64,000 nucleotides of DNA from Puniceicoccaceae bacterium Marseille-Q1082 (GCA_904424815.1 CAJGBI010000001.1:248001-312000), one strand, 5' to 3'. Shown: positions 1 to 11,183, numbered from the stretch's first letter. The notes: generated by a model not told the origin, from the letters alone. Made by a program: numbers and translations.

Positions 1-498
1 TACACGGGCGGGCCGTTCCCGCTTTCGGAGCGCGGGCTCGGCGACGTCGCGGTGGTCGCGTTCTTCGGGTTTGTGCCAGTGTGCTTCACCTACTACGTCT
101 GCGCGGGCGCGGTGACGGCGCGGGTTTTTGCGGCGTCGCTGGCGTGCGGCCTCGTCGTGGACACCCTGCTGGTTTTGAACAATTACCGCGACAGGTTTCA
201 GGACGCCGAAAACGGAAAGCGCACGACGGTCGTTCTGTTCGGCGGGCGCGTCGGGAGCGCGATGTATCTGTGCTTCGGCGCGGCCGCGTGCATTATATGC
301 GCCGCGTTCTTTTGTGAGAACCTGTGGGGCGCCCTCCTCCCCCAGCTATACCTGCCGGCGCACGCGGCGGTGTGGAGTGAAATGCTGCGCGCGAGAACCC
401 CCGAAGAATACGGGGCCGCGCTCGCCGGCACCGCGCGCAACATGCTGCTTTTCGGGCTGCTGCTCGGGATAGGAATTCTTCTTCCCGCGCCGTTCTGA
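1..498 (+). CDS. menA: 1,4-dihydroxy-2-naphthoate polyprenyltransferase, C-terminal part
   Basis: This is the C-terminal part of an integral-membrane UbiA-family prenyltransferase. It attaches the polyprenyl tail to 1,4-dihydroxy-2-naphthoate in menaquinone synthesis. The reading frame is open from base 1 and stops with TGA at 496-498, so the gene starts upstream of the window. Visible MenA hallmarks are YTGGPFPL near the start and the second Asp-rich motif in the segment LNNYRDRFQDAENGKRT, followed by hydrophobic helices. It fits with cytochrome bd (cydAB) further along, which oxidises quinol. The identification rests on the characteristic motif pair. Confidence 0.88.
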   Translation, partial: YTGGPFPLSERGLGDVAVVAFFGFVPVCFTYYVCAGAVTARVFAASLACGLVVDTLLVLNNYRDRFQDAENGKRTTVVLFGGRVGSAMYLCFGAAACIICAAFFCENLWGALLPQLYLPAHAAVWSEMLRARTPEEYGAALAGTARNMLLFGLLLGIGILLPAPF

Positions 499-501
499 CG
501 G

Positions 502-2040
502 CTATTTTTCGCCTTTGAGGGATTGGAACGGCGGCACGGGGTTCCCTCCGGCGTCGAACAGGCAGGCGTCGGGTTTCGCCCACGGCTTCCAGAGGTATCT
601 TGCGCCCTCTATTTCAGAGCCGTCGGGGGATTTCAATACGACCCTCTTGCCGTCGAACTCCGCGTCGGCGGCCGACCATTTGCCGCCGGACAGCATTTCA
701 AATCCCCTGCATTTGCCGCGGCATTCCAGCCCTTTCCTGTATTTGAATCTCACTGTCGCGACTCCGCCCCTGAAATCTATTGAGCGCAGCGACGGGAAGA
801 TTTTCCCGCTTCCCGCAAGCGCCGCCTTCGCGAGCCTTTTGCCGATTTCAATTTTGTCGCGCGGGTGGACGTCGTTTTCCTCGCCAGTGTCTATGGCGCA
901 TACCATCGAGACATTTTTTAACTTTTTCGAGATTTTTTCCTGCTCGGCGCGCGTGAGCTCCCACTTCCAGGCGTTGTGCGACGGAAGCTGGACGAAGAAA
1001 AACGGCATCTCCGGCGAGCCGAAAACCTCCCGCCACTCGCCTATTAGCCCCTCGAATTTGTCGGCGAACCCATCGTGCGAATCCGATTCGCCCTGGTACC
1101 ATATTATGCCGCGCGCGGCGTATCCGCGCAGCGGGTTCACGCGCAGGTTGAAGAGCATCGACGGCGTAGACCACTTGTCGGGAGAATCCGGCCACGGCGC
1201 GAGAAACGGCGCAACAGTCCACGCGGGCGGGGGTTCTTTGCCCTCGGCTTTCGCCTTCCTTACGCGCTCTCCGTAAGTGCGCACGTCCTCGTCGAACTTC
1301 GCCTTTTCCTTTTTGTAGTCGTATTTTCTCGAACGCTCGGCGAAGTTTTCGCGCTCCCTCTTAAACAGGGGCGAATTTTCGTAGGTCTTGCGGCTCACCC
1401 ATGCGGCCATTTTTGTGCCCGGAGTTCCGGTGTACACTATGCCGACGGGCTTGCCGGACGCCTTCGCGAGCTCCGCCGCGAATATGTATGGTATGCCCTG
1501 CAACCCCCCGGCGTTCTGCGGGTTGGGGGAGACCCAGCGGCTCCCCTCGGGAAATTCCCTTTCGGGATCCTTGCCGATTCCCCGCGCGCTGAACATGCGG
1601 CTGCTCGACGCGCCCTGCGCAAAGTATCTGACGCCGGAGCCCGCGGATGAGTCGATATAGGCTTTCGCGCCGTCGATTCCGCGCAGTCCGAAGTCCATGT
1701 TCGACTGCCCTCCGGCGATCCACACGTCGCCGAATATTACGCCGGAGAAAGTCTTTGCGAGTTTCCCGTTTTCGTAAATTTTGACCTCGCGCGGCTCCGG
1801 AGAGCCCCCGGGCGTTTTGACGCGCGCGCTCCACTCTCCGTTTTCTCCGGCGCGCGCGGAAGATTTTTCGCCGAGGATTTCGATTTCGATTTTCGCCCCG
1901 GGCTCGGCTGTTCCCCAGATGTTGGCGGAGTTTTGCTGCAACATCATTCCGTCGGAAAATATGGCGGGGGTTTTGACTTCCGCCGTGGCGCAAAGATGCG
2001 CGCACGCGGCGAGCGCTATTGCCGTTTTCAAAATTTTCAT
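502..2040 (-). CDS. sialate O-acetylesterase-like secreted esterase
   Basis: A 512-residue exported SGNH-fold esterase, probably removing acetyl groups from sialic acid or other sugars. The frame runs further upstream, but ATG at 2040 is preferred because it is followed directly by a signal peptide (MKILKTAIALAACAHLCATA). Visible motifs are GGQSNMDFG with the nucleophile Ser near residue 113, IIWYQGESDS, and an Asp-x-x-His pair in ENDVHPRDK. These are the blocks of the sialate O-acetylesterase family. It is convergent with menA and divergent from the FAD oxidoreductase, with about 145 bp between the start codons. The neighbours suggest glycan breakdown; the actual substrate is not visible in the sequence. 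Confidence 0.85.
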   Translation of the reverse strand: MKILKTAIALAACAHLCATAEVKTPAIFSDGMMLQQNSANIWGTAEPGAKIEIEILGEKSSARAGENGEWSARVKTPGGSPEPREVKIYENGKLAKTFSGVIFGDVWIAGGQSNMDFGLRGIDGAKAYIDSSAGSGVRYFAQGASSSRMFSARGIGKDPEREFPEGSRWVSPNPQNAGGLQGIPYIFAAELAKASGKPVGIVYTGTPGTKMAAWVSRKTYENSPLFKRERENFAERSRKYDYKKEKAKFDEDVRTYGERVRKAKAEGKEPPPAWTVAPFLAPWPDSPDKWSTPSMLFNLRVNPLRGYAARGIIWYQGESDSHDGFADKFEGLIGEWREVFGSPEMPFFFVQLPSHNAWKWELTRAEQEKISKKLKNVSMVCAIDTGEENDVHPRDKIEIGKRLAKAALAGSGKIFPSLRSIDFRGGVATVRFKYRKGLECRGKCRGFEMLSGGKWSAADAEFDGKRVVLKSPDGSEIEGARYLWKPWAKPDACLFDAGGNPVPPFQSLKGEK

Positions 2041-2184
2041 GGCTCCATTATTTGCGGTTTTTGCGCGGATTTCAAGACCTGCGCGATTTTTATTGTTGAA
2101 GAAAACGGGCGGGCCCGCATTATTTCCCGCAAGACATGTGCGGCGTTCGCCGCGCCTTTTCAACGACAAAACGCCTACAATCTT

Positions 2185-3858
2185 ATGAAAAAAATTCCAT
2201 TTTTCGCATTTCTCGCCGCCGCGTCCGTGGCATTCTGGGGCTGCGCGTCGCTTTTTGAGGAAAAGCCCGCCGACATCGTGGTTTACGGAGGAACCTCCGC
2301 GGGCGTCACCGCGGCGGTCCAGGCGGCCAAAGAGGGCAAAAGCGTCGTTCTAATCGCGCCCGAGGGGAGGCTCGGGGCTATGTCGAGCGCCGGATTGGGC
2401 ATGACGGACTCCGGAAGGACCGCCACGATAGGCGGCCTCTCGCGCGAATTTTACCACAGGGTGTGGAGAGAGTACCAGAAGCCCGAGACCTGGAAATGGC
2501 AGAAGCGCGAAAACTTTACCGGAAGGGGCCAGGGAACTAAGGCTATCGACGACGAGCACAAGGTGATGTGGATTTTCGAGCCGTCAGTCGCCGAAAAAGT
2601 CTTCGACGACTGGGTTAAGGAGCACAAAAACATAAAGCTCGTGCGCGGCGAGCGGCTCGACAGGGAGGCCGGCGTCGAAAAGGTTGGCGGCAGGATAGTC
2701 GCCATTTCCACGCTCGACGGCGGCAGGTACCCTGGAAAAATGTTCATAGACTGCACTTTTGAAGGCGACCTGATGGCGGCAGCGGGCGCGGACTACTTTG
2801 TAGGCCGCGAGAGCAATTCGCGCTTCGGCGAGGACTACAACGGCTTCCGCGCCACCAACGAATACAACGGCCACCGCTTCCACGCCAAAGTCGACCCATA
2901 TAAGGTAAAGGGCGACAAGTCGAGCGGGCTCCTCAAATTCATAAGCCCCGAATCCCCGCTGCCAGACGGCGTTGCGGACAAAAAAATTCAGGCGTATTGC
3001 TTCAGAATGTGCCTTACCGACGTTCCGGAAAACATGGTGAAAATCGAAAAGCCCGAGGGCTACGACCCCTCGGACTACGAGCTCGGCGCGCGCTATCTCG
3101 AGGCGGAGCCCAATATTTTCCCGCTTACCGTTTCGAGAATGCCCAACGGCAAGACCGACATAAACAACAAAAACGCTTTCAGCACGGACTTCATAGGCGG
3201 CAATTACGAGTGGCCCGAAGCCTCCTACGAAAGGCGCAAGGAGATATTCGACGCGCATCTGAAATACCAGAAGGGGCTGATGTACTTCCTCCAAAACGAC
3301 CCCCGCGTGCCCGAAAAGACCCGCAAGGCAATAGCAAAATTCGGACTGTCCAAGGACGAGTTCGCCTCAACCGGCCACTGGCCGTACACCCTGTACATCC
3401 GCGAGGGGCGCCGCCTGAACGGCGAATACGTCATGACCCAGCACGACTGCCAGAACTCGCGCATGACCCCGCGCCCCGTCGGAATGGGCTCCTACACGCT
3501 CGACTCGCACAACACTTCGCGCTACGTGACCAGAGAGGGATACGTCCAGAACGAGGGCGACGTGCAGGTTCGCCTGAAAGCCCCGTACAAGATTTCATAC
3601 GGGGCGATAGTTCCCAAGAAGGGGCAGGTGGACAACCTTCTGGTTCCGGTGGCGTGCTCGGCGTCGCACATAGCTTACGGCTCGATACGCATGGAGCCGG
3701 TGTTCATGATACTGGGGCAGAGCGCGGCGACCGCCGCGGCGCAGGCAATCGACGACGGTTGCGCCGTCCAGGACGTGGACTACGCCAAGCTCTCCAAGAC
3801 TCTCGAAAAGGACGGGCAGATTCTGAACGTGTCCGTCCAGACTCCGAACAGGAATTGA
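2185..3858 (+). CDS. FAD-dependent oxidoreductase, exported lipoprotein-like
   Basis: A 557-residue FAD-dependent oxidoreductase of the FAD_oxidored type, often labelled xanthan lyase-like. ATG at 2185 is chosen because it opens a lipoprotein signal peptide with Cys in AFWGC. A dinucleotide-binding beta-alpha-beta motif follows (VVYGGTSAGVTAAVQAA). The C-terminal part carries the FAD-contacting segment NLLVPVACSASHIAYGS and LGQSAATAAAQA. The GH5-like gene starts 4 bases after its stop, so the two are almost certainly co-transcribed. Family members cluster with polysaccharide utilisation genes in Verrucomicrobiota and Planctomycetes. The substrate is unknown. Confidence 0.82.
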   Translation: MKKIPFFAFLAAASVAFWGCASLFEEKPADIVVYGGTSAGVTAAVQAAKEGKSVVLIAPEGRLGAMSSAGLGMTDSGRTATIGGLSREFYHRVWREYQKPETWKWQKRENFTGRGQGTKAIDDEHKVMWIFEPSVAEKVFDDWVKEHKNIKLVRGERLDREAGVEKVGGRIVAISTLDGGRYPGKMFIDCTFEGDLMAAAGADYFVGRESNSRFGEDYNGFRATNEYNGHRFHAKVDPYKVKGDKSSGLLKFISPESPLPDGVADKKIQAYCFRMCLTDVPENMVKIEKPEGYDPSDYELGARYLEAEPNIFPLTVSRMPNGKTDINNKNAFSTDFIGGNYEWPEASYERRKEIFDAHLKYQKGLMYFLQNDPRVPEKTRKAIAKFGLSKDEFASTGHWPYTLYIREGRRLNGEYVMTQHDCQNSRMTPRPVGMGSYTLDSHNTSRYVTREGYVQNEGDVQVRLKAPYKISYGAIVPKKGQVDNLLVPVACSASHIAYGSIRMEPVFMILGQSAATAAAQAIDDGCAVQDVDYAKLSKTLEKDGQILNVSVQTPNRN

Positions 3859-3862
3859 GAAT

Positions 3863-4963
3863 ATGAAAAAATTATTTGCGTTCGTTCCGGTTGCGCTCGC
3901 TTTGCTTGCGGCGGGCGCGCGGGAAAAGTGGACGGAGGAGGAGGCTAACGCATGGTATGCCGGCAAGCCTTTTATGGCGGGCTGCAACTTTGTCCCGTCG
4001 GACGCCTCCAACCAGATAGAGATGTGGAGCTCCGCGACGTTCAACCCCGCCCTTATAGACAGGGAGCTGGCGATGGCGCAGAAGCTGGGGTTTAATACAA
4101 TGCGCGTGTTTTTGAGCGATGCGGTGTGGCTTCACGAGGGGGAAAAATTTCTCGACAATGTTGAGAAATACCTGCAAATCGCGGATTCGCGCGGGATAAA
4201 GACTTTGTTCGTGTTTTTCGACAGCTGCTGGAACGCCAATTCAAAATACGGAAAGCAGCCCGAGCCGAGCGGGCGCCACAACTCAAACTGGCTAAAATCG
4301 CCGTCGTTTGAGATTTTGGGGGACGAATCGCGCTGGCCGGAGCTTGAAAAATATGTCGTCGGCACGGTTTCGAGGTTTAAGGACGACCCGCGCGTCGTAG
4401 GCTGGGACGTGTTCAACGAGCCCGGACAAATAGGGGTTAGCGTGGACGAGCGCGGGGCGCTTCGGGGGAATGTGGAGATGTTTAAGAAAACCGAAAAGCT
4501 CTTGAAGCTGTCGTTTGAATGGGCGCGCTCGGCGAATCCTTCGCAGCCGATAACCGCCGGCGTCTACGCGGGCGACAAATCCGCCGTCGGGCGCACGATG
4601 AACCCCATACAGCTTTCGGAGTCTGACATAATAAGCTTCCATTGCTACGGGGACGGAAAATCCATGCGCGCGAACATCGAAAAATTCAAAAAGCTCAACC
4701 GCCCTGTTTTCTGCACCGAATACATGGCGAGGCCTTTCAGCACGTTCGACCCTTGCCTCGGGATTATGAAGGAAAACAAGGTCGCCGCATACAACTGGGG
4801 GCTCGTCAACGGCAGAACGCACACCGACCGGCCGTGGAAACAGATAGAGGACAAATATCCGAAGGGAAAATGGTTCCACGACGTTTTAAAGCCCGACGGC
4901 TCTCCTTACGACCCGGCCGAGGCGGAGTACATAAAAAAGACAATGGGCGTTTCCGAAAACTGA
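3863..4963 (+). CDS. GH5-like cellulase-family glycoside hydrolase, secreted
   Basis: A 366-residue secreted glycoside hydrolase of clan GH-A. It begins with a signal peptide (MKKLFAFVPVALALLAAGA). The acid/base Glu lies in GWDVFNEPG, and a candidate nucleophile Glu in PVFCTEYMARP at the expected distance. A TIM-barrel opening (GCNFVPS, then LGFNTMRVF) supports the family. It starts 4 bp after the FAD oxidoreductase and probably forms a two-gene unit with it. The polysaccharide attacked (xylan, mannan, glucan or a host glycan) cannot be read from the sequence. GH5 is the best guess; related GH-A families remain possible. Confidence 0.75.
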   Translation: MKKLFAFVPVALALLAAGAREKWTEEEANAWYAGKPFMAGCNFVPSDASNQIEMWSSATFNPALIDRELAMAQKLGFNTMRVFLSDAVWLHEGEKFLDNVEKYLQIADSRGIKTLFVFFDSCWNANSKYGKQPEPSGRHNSNWLKSPSFEILGDESRWPELEKYVVGTVSRFKDDPRVVGWDVFNEPGQIGVSVDERGALRGNVEMFKKTEKLLKLSFEWARSANPSQPITAGVYAGDKSAVGRTMNPIQLSESDIISFHCYGDGKSMRANIEKFKKLNRPVFCTEYMARPFSTFDPCLGIMKENKVAAYNWGLVNGRTHTDRPWKQIEDKYPKGKWFHDVLKPDGSPYDPAEAEYIKKTMGVSEN

Positions 4964-5069
4964 TTTCCGCGCATGCCGCGGAACTTCCGCGCGCGGTGGG
5001 GCGCCGGCAAAACTCCATCAGCCCGCTCCCGATTTTTTTGCGCCTTGCGGCGCGGAATTTCCGGCCGGC

Positions 5070-5098
5070 AAAAAAAACGGGCGCGATTCCCGCGCCCG
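5070..5098 (-). terminator. rho-independent terminator of the VOC gene
   Basis: An 8-bp GC stem (5078-5085 with 5091-5098, loop ATTCC) is followed on the minus strand by eight T (5070-5077). It lies just beyond the stop of the VOC gene at 5136. Confidence 0.75.
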
Positions 5099-5135
5099 CC
5101 AAAATGCGCGCCCCACGCACGGGCGCTCCGAAGCG

Positions 5136-5453
5136 TCAGAATTTCTGCATAAGCTCCACCGGAACCCCGCCGTCTTCGATTATAAACGCGGCTTTCAGGT
5201 TCGGGAACGGCTCGAACGGAGGCATGAGGATTTCGGCGCCCTCGAGCTCCGCCTCGATGTCGTCCACCACATACGCTATGTGGGTGGCCTTTTTCAGAAT
5301 TTCGGGCATCGGGCTGCCCTCCTCAAAATAGAGAAATTCTATGTTGTTTTTCGTATCCGCCGGATCTGTGACGAAGAGCTTTGCTTCGGCAAGATGCGAC
5401 GCCTTCGCGGGCTTTTTGTCCGTCGGGATTCCTATATGCGCAAGTTTTCTCAT
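5136..5453 (-). CDS. VOC-family (glyoxalase-like) protein
   Basis: A small 105-residue protein of the vicinal-oxygen-chelate fold. ATG at 5453 is chosen because MRKLAHIGIP begins the usual first beta strand; the upstream extension of the frame lacks family features. Later strands are visible in THIAYVVDD and in GGVPVELMQ, where the terminal Glu fits a metal ligand. Glyoxalase-type enzymes, isomerases and antibiotic-binding proteins share this fold, so no reaction is assigned. It is a single gene with its own terminator, divergent from the HlyD-like gene. Confidence 0.65.
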   Translation of the reverse strand: MRKLAHIGIPTDKKPAKASHLAEAKLFVTDPADTKNNIEFLYFEEGSPMPEILKKATHIAYVVDDIEAELEGAEILMPPFEPFPNLKAAFIIEDGGVPVELMQKF

Positions 5454-5554
5454 AGTTCCGGCATTATCCCGCTTTTCGGCGCGGCGGGCAAGCAAATTTT
5501 GCGCGCGGGTTTTTTGTGTTGTAATGCGCGTTTGCCGGAGTAATTTGTTCGCCT

Positions 5555-6481
5555 ATGAAAAATTTCTTTTGTCTGATATGCCTCGGGCTCTCGGCGGCCC
5601 TCTCCGCAGCGGAAACGGCGGGCGGCTCGGCGGTGGCGTGCGTCGGGAAAATCGTGCCGGGCGCGCGCATAGCGGCGCTCGCCGCCCCGTCTCTCGGGGG
5701 GTCGCAGGCCATAGTCGAAACGCTCAACATCCGCAGGGGAAGCTTCGTCAAGGAGGGCGAGGTCGTGGCGGTGCTGAGGGGGGCGGCGAGGGCGAAGGCA
5801 GCGCTCGCGCGCGCCGAGAGCGCGCTTGCCGCCGCAAGGGCGAACGCCGACATGAAAATCCTCCAGCAGGAAAATTTCGCCGCCGACCTCGAAGGGTCTT
5901 TTGCCCAAAACCAAAAGATTCTCGACGAAAAGGATCCCCCGCGCCGCGAGCGCGAGGAGATAAACTACGAGCAGGAGTCGCTCGCGCGCAAGATTGCGCA
6001 GGCGAAGTCTATGATTCCGCTCGTGAAGCGGGCGCAGGAGCTCGCCGTGGCGGAGGCCGCCGCAGCAGCAGATGAGGCGCGGGCCGCATTCGCGGAGTAC
6101 GAGGTGCGCGCGCCGATAACAGGGGAGGTTGTGGAGTCGAACGTCGTCCCGGGGGAGGCCGTCGGCATGGAGGGCATCTGCGAGATCGCCGACACGAGCT
6201 CCATGTACGCGGAGGCGGAGGTGTACGTTTCGGACATTTCGCGCGTGTCGGTGGGGGACTCGGCGGAAATATTTTCGGACGCGTTGGAGGGCAAAAAGTT
6301 TCTCGGGAAAGTGGTGCAGATTTCCTCTTACGTGAAGTCCAACAGGCTTTTCAGCAGCGACCCGAGCGACTATTCCAACCTCAAGGTCGTAGTCGCAAAA
6401 ATAAAGCTGGATTCCCCCGAGAGCTTCCGCAACCTGATAGGCTCGCAGGTGAACGTCCGCATACTGGTTAAAAGGCAATAG
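5555..6481 (+). CDS. HlyD/DevB-type membrane fusion protein
   Basis: A 308-residue periplasmic adaptor of an ABC exporter. A signal peptide (MKNFFCLICLGLSAALSAAE) is followed by a lipoyl/barrel-sandwich half (VETLNIRRGSFVKEGEVVAVL). A long Ala/Glu-rich coiled-coil hairpin spans about residues 75-180. The second half of the sandwich (VRAPITGEVVESNVVPGEAVG) and a beta-barrel follow. The DevC-like permease starts 11 bp downstream, so together they look like the DevB-DevC pair. The cognate ATPase (DevA) is not next to them. The substrate is unknown; DevBCA systems of cyanobacteria export glycolipids. Confidence 0.8.
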   Translation: MKNFFCLICLGLSAALSAAETAGGSAVACVGKIVPGARIAALAAPSLGGSQAIVETLNIRRGSFVKEGEVVAVLRGAARAKAALARAESALAAARANADMKILQQENFAADLEGSFAQNQKILDEKDPPRREREEINYEQESLARKIAQAKSMIPLVKRAQELAVAEAAAAADEARAAFAEYEVRAPITGEVVESNVVPGEAVGMEGICEIADTSSMYAEAEVYVSDISRVSVGDSAEIFSDALEGKKFLGKVVQISSYVKSNRLFSSDPSDYSNLKVVVAKIKLDSPESFRNLIGSQVNVRILVKRQ

Positions 6482-6492
6482 CTTCGCGCGGA

Positions 6493-7680
6493 GTGCGGAA
6501 AAATCGCAAAGGCTTTTTTGAGAGGCTCGTGCCGCTGGGGATCCCCGTGGCGTGGCTGCAGCTTGCCGGCGACAGGAAGCGGTTTTTCGTGGCGCTTCTC
6601 GGCATAACGTTCGCGGTGGCGATGATGCTGTTTCAGATGGGGCTTAAAAACGCCCTCTACAAGCAGGTCGTAGGCCCGCTCGAGCTCCTCGACGGGCAGG
6701 TCGTCATAGTGGGCGCGAACTACGAGTACTTCGGGGTTGGAAAGGGCTTTCCGGAGGTGCGCCTCCACCAGTCGCGCGCCGTCGCGGAGGTCGAGTCCGC
6801 GGAGGGGATAAAGCTCGGGTGCATGTCCTTCAAGAGCGTGGACGACGGCAGGGAGCGCGACATATTCGTGATAGCCTTCGACCCGTCGAAAGAGGTGTTT
6901 TTATCGGACGACATAAGGGGTTCTCAGGAGTTTTTGAAGCGCGACGGCGCCGTTTTGTTCGACAGCCTTTCGCGCTCGCAGTACGGCGACGTGGCGGGGA
7001 GGTTCGCGGCGGAGGGCTCGGCGCGCACGGAGATCGCGGGCAGGCGGGCGACCGTGAAGGGGCTCGTCAAGATCGGCGCGACTTTCGCCGCCGACGGAAA
7101 CGTCCTCACGAGCCTGCGCACCTTTTCCGAAATGTGGCCGGAGCCCGGCGGAGTGTACAGCGTGGGGGTGTTGAAGCTCCGCGGCGGCGCGGATCCGGAG
7201 GATGTCGTCCGCAGGCTCGAAAAAATTCTTCCGCGCGACGTGAGCGCGATGACCAAAGAGCGCTTTATAGAAAACGAGAAAGACTATTGGGCGAAGCGCA
7301 CGCCGATAGGCTTTGTGATAGGCGCGTCGATGGCGGTGGCCATATTCGTCGGGGCGGTCATCGTCTACCAGATTCTCTACACGGACGTCACCGACCACCT
7401 GTCCGAATACGCCACCCTGAAAGCCATAGGGTTTTCGGATTCGTTTTTCGTGTGGATAATAGTGCAGGAGTCTTTCATACTTTCCGTTATGGGGTTTGTG
7501 CCCGGCGCGGGGCTGGCTGAGGTTTTGTACATGCTCACCCGCAGCGTGGCGGGAATGCAGACCTATATGTCGGCGGCGAGCCTCGCGACGGTGTTCGGGC
7601 TCTCGCTTTCGATGTGCCTCGCGGCGGGCCTGCTCGCCACCCGCAAGCTGCGCAAGGCGAATCCGGCGGACATATTTTAA
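6493..7680 (+). CDS. DevC-type ABC transporter permease (FtsX/MacB fold)
   Basis: A 395-residue permease starting with GTG. The opening segment VPLGIPVAWLQLAGDRKRF and the membrane helix AMMLFQMGLKNALYKQV match the DevC family. A large periplasmic domain spans about residues 55-270. Three more membrane helices follow near 275-300, 325-350 and 370-390, the usual MacB/FtsX layout. It sits directly after the HlyD-like adaptor. The expected ATP-binding subunit is absent: the next gene is thiC. A small hairpin at 7685-7706 just after the stop may end the transcript. Confidence 0.8.
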   Translation: MRKNRKGFFERLVPLGIPVAWLQLAGDRKRFFVALLGITFAVAMMLFQMGLKNALYKQVVGPLELLDGQVVIVGANYEYFGVGKGFPEVRLHQSRAVAEVESAEGIKLGCMSFKSVDDGRERDIFVIAFDPSKEVFLSDDIRGSQEFLKRDGAVLFDSLSRSQYGDVAGRFAAEGSARTEIAGRRATVKGLVKIGATFAADGNVLTSLRTFSEMWPEPGGVYSVGVLKLRGGADPEDVVRRLEKILPRDVSAMTKERFIENEKDYWAKRTPIGFVIGASMAVAIFVGAVIVYQILYTDVTDHLSEYATLKAIGFSDSFFVWIIVQESFILSVMGFVPGAGLAEVLYMLTRSVAGMQTYMSAASLATVFGLSLSMCLAAGLLATRKLRKANPADIF

Positions 7681-9471
<1,791 letters not shown>

Positions 9472-9473
9472 CC

Positions 9474-9935
9474 GTGGAAAGCGGGGAAAAAGGCGCGGAA
9501 AATTCGGCGGCGGGGCTTTTCATGCGCGGTTACAACTGCTCGCAGGCGGTGTTTGCCGCGCACGCGGGCGAGCTTGGAATGGACTTTGAGACGGCGTTGA
9601 AAGTCTCCGCGCCGCTCGGCGGGGGCGTCGGCAGAATGAGGGAGGTCTGCGGGGCTTTCAGCGCGTGCGCCATGCTCGACGGCCTCAAAAACTGCTCTTC
9701 CGACCCGTCCGCCGAGGAGAAGAAAAAGACTTACGAAAGAGTCCAGAGGCTCGCCGAAATTTTCAGGGAAGCCAACGGCTCCATAATCTGCCGCGAGCTC
9801 CTCAACCTGCAAAAGGACGCCCCCGTTTCCGCGGCGCCCGACGCGCGCGACGCAAAATATTACGCCACCCGCCCGTGCGCCAGGATAGTCGCCTCCGCTT
9901 CGGAAATAGTCCAAAAGCATATTCTGGGGCGGTAG
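9474..9935 (+). CDS. C_GCAxxG_C_C family redox-type protein
   Basis: A 153-residue protein of the C_GCAxxG_C_C family, thought to be redox- or metal-associated and of unknown reaction. The signature is clear: YNCSQAVFAAH, then LGGGVGRMREVCGAFSACAM, a Cys in KNCSS, and IICRELL. It starts with GTG at 9474, 2 bases after the thiC stop; an ATG at 9522 would remove the first 16 residues. The tight spacing suggests co-transcription with thiC. Confidence 0.78.
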   Translation: MESGEKGAENSAAGLFMRGYNCSQAVFAAHAGELGMDFETALKVSAPLGGGVGRMREVCGAFSACAMLDGLKNCSSDPSAEEKKKTYERVQRLAEIFREANGSIICRELLNLQKDAPVSAAPDARDAKYYATRPCARIVASASEIVQKHILGR

Positions 9936-10370
9936 GCAGAATTGCAGGCAGGCTGCCGCGCAAGCCGTTTGCGGCGGTCTTTGCGCGCGGTTTAAAGTTT
10001 GCGCTCGGTTCGGGCGGCGCGAATTTTTCTTTCGGCGGGGCATTCGGATTTTCGCGCGCCGACCGGAAAGGATTTTCCCGAAATGCGCCGCCGTTTTTTT
10101 AGGGCGTTGGGATTGCCGCGCGGAAAGGCGCCGGAACGAGGGAGGCCGTTTTCGGAGCGGAAATTCGGGTTTGCCGCGGCGGAGGAAGTCGGGGCTTTTG
10201 AAGAAGATGGTTCGCAAGCCGCGCGCGCGGAGTTTGGCGTGCGCGGAGGGAGGGGGCGCTTTGGGGAAATGCGATACAATTCTGTTATTAGAAAAGACTT
10301 GCAATATTCAATAACTGCGGTACTTTGTAAATTAAATCACGCCATGTTTTGAAAATCTGAATATTCCGCA
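9936..10370. other. intergenic, no gene recognised
   Basis: About 435 bp. The first 300 bp are GC-rich and open in several frames, but none has a recognisable protein. The last 100 bp turn AT-rich and hold a possible plus-strand promoter for the PEP-CTERM gene: TTGCAA at 10299 and TACTTT at 10321, spacer 16. Confidence 0.4.
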
Positions 10371-11183
10371 ATGAAGCCGTTTGTTTTTGCACTCTTTCTC
10401 GCCGCGCCTTTCTTCGCGTTTGCCGGCAGCTCGCATAAAAGCATTTCCGCGCAAATAAGCGTTTTGGGCGAAAATATGCCTTCCGAGTTTGCCATAGGGC
10501 AGGCGGTGGAGGCGGAATTTTATTTCGACGAGCAAGCCGAATCTTCCGTATTTTTCGGATACCAATATTCCAATCTGATAACCGATTTCAGCTTGTCCGT
10601 AGCAGGCGCGGGATTCCATTTTGAATCCGCCGCCCCGCCTGCCTCGCTATCCTATAATCCGGCGGACGGCATGTTTTCCATGAATGTTGACGGAGGGGGC
10701 TTTGAATTCGCCGGAATGAGGTTTGTGAACATAAGCTTTGCGTTCGAGGGCGACGTCGCCGATGGCGGCAATCCGCTGGATTATTTCGCCTCCGCGCAAC
10801 TGGACTATTTCGCGTTTTCGTTCTACGACCCCGCCGAAAGCCAAATGGTCTCGGGCTGCCTAATGGAAAATTCGTCGGGCGCGCCGATAAATTTCACAGT
10901 GGATTTTTCAATGGCGGGCGGAGATTTGGATTTTGCGGACATTTCGTCCATATCGAAATTTTTGTCCGGAATTGATATGGAAGCAGAGCATTTTGTATAC
11001 GACGGAAACAAGCTCGTTTCGGACGGCGGCATGACATTTGTGAATAATGGCGGCTATTGGATGGTTTCCATTCCGGAGCCTGCGGAATGCGCGCTGATGC
11101 TCGGCTTCGCGTGTTCCGCCGCGGCGCTTTTCGTGAGGGCGAAGCGCGCCGGGCGCTTTCCGTTCGGCGGGAGGCGGCGGTAG
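10371..11183 (+). CDS. PEP-CTERM-anchored exported protein
   Basis: A 270-residue exported protein. It has an N-terminal signal peptide (MKPFVFALFLAAPFFAFAGS) and a typical PEP-CTERM sorting tail: IPEPAECALMLG, then a hydrophobic stretch and the basic end RAKRAGRFPFGGRRR. Such tails direct proteins to an exosortase/PEP-CTERM system; no exosortase gene is in this window. The body is acidic and predicted to be beta-rich, with no recognised domain. It ends in a good terminator at 11290-11315 and is convergent with a second, damaged PEP-CTERM gene. Confidence 0.72.
   Translation: MKPFVFALFLAAPFFAFAGSSHKSISAQISVLGENMPSEFAIGQAVEAEFYFDEQAESSVFFGYQYSNLITDFSLSVAGAGFHFESAAPPASLSYNPADGMFSMNVDGGGFEFAGMRFVNISFAFEGDVADGGNPLDYFASAQLDYFAFSFYDPAESQMVSGCLMENSSGAPINFTVDFSMAGGDLDFADISSISKFLSGIDMEAEHFVYDGNKLVSDGGMTFVNNGGYWMVSIPEPAECALMLGFACSAAALFVRAKRAGRFPFGGRRR

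Noticed and set aside
9999-10352. Open frames in the GC-rich intergenic region before the PEP-CTERM gene
   Set aside because: The Arg/Ala/Pro-rich translations on both strands are typical of chance frames in GC-rich DNA.
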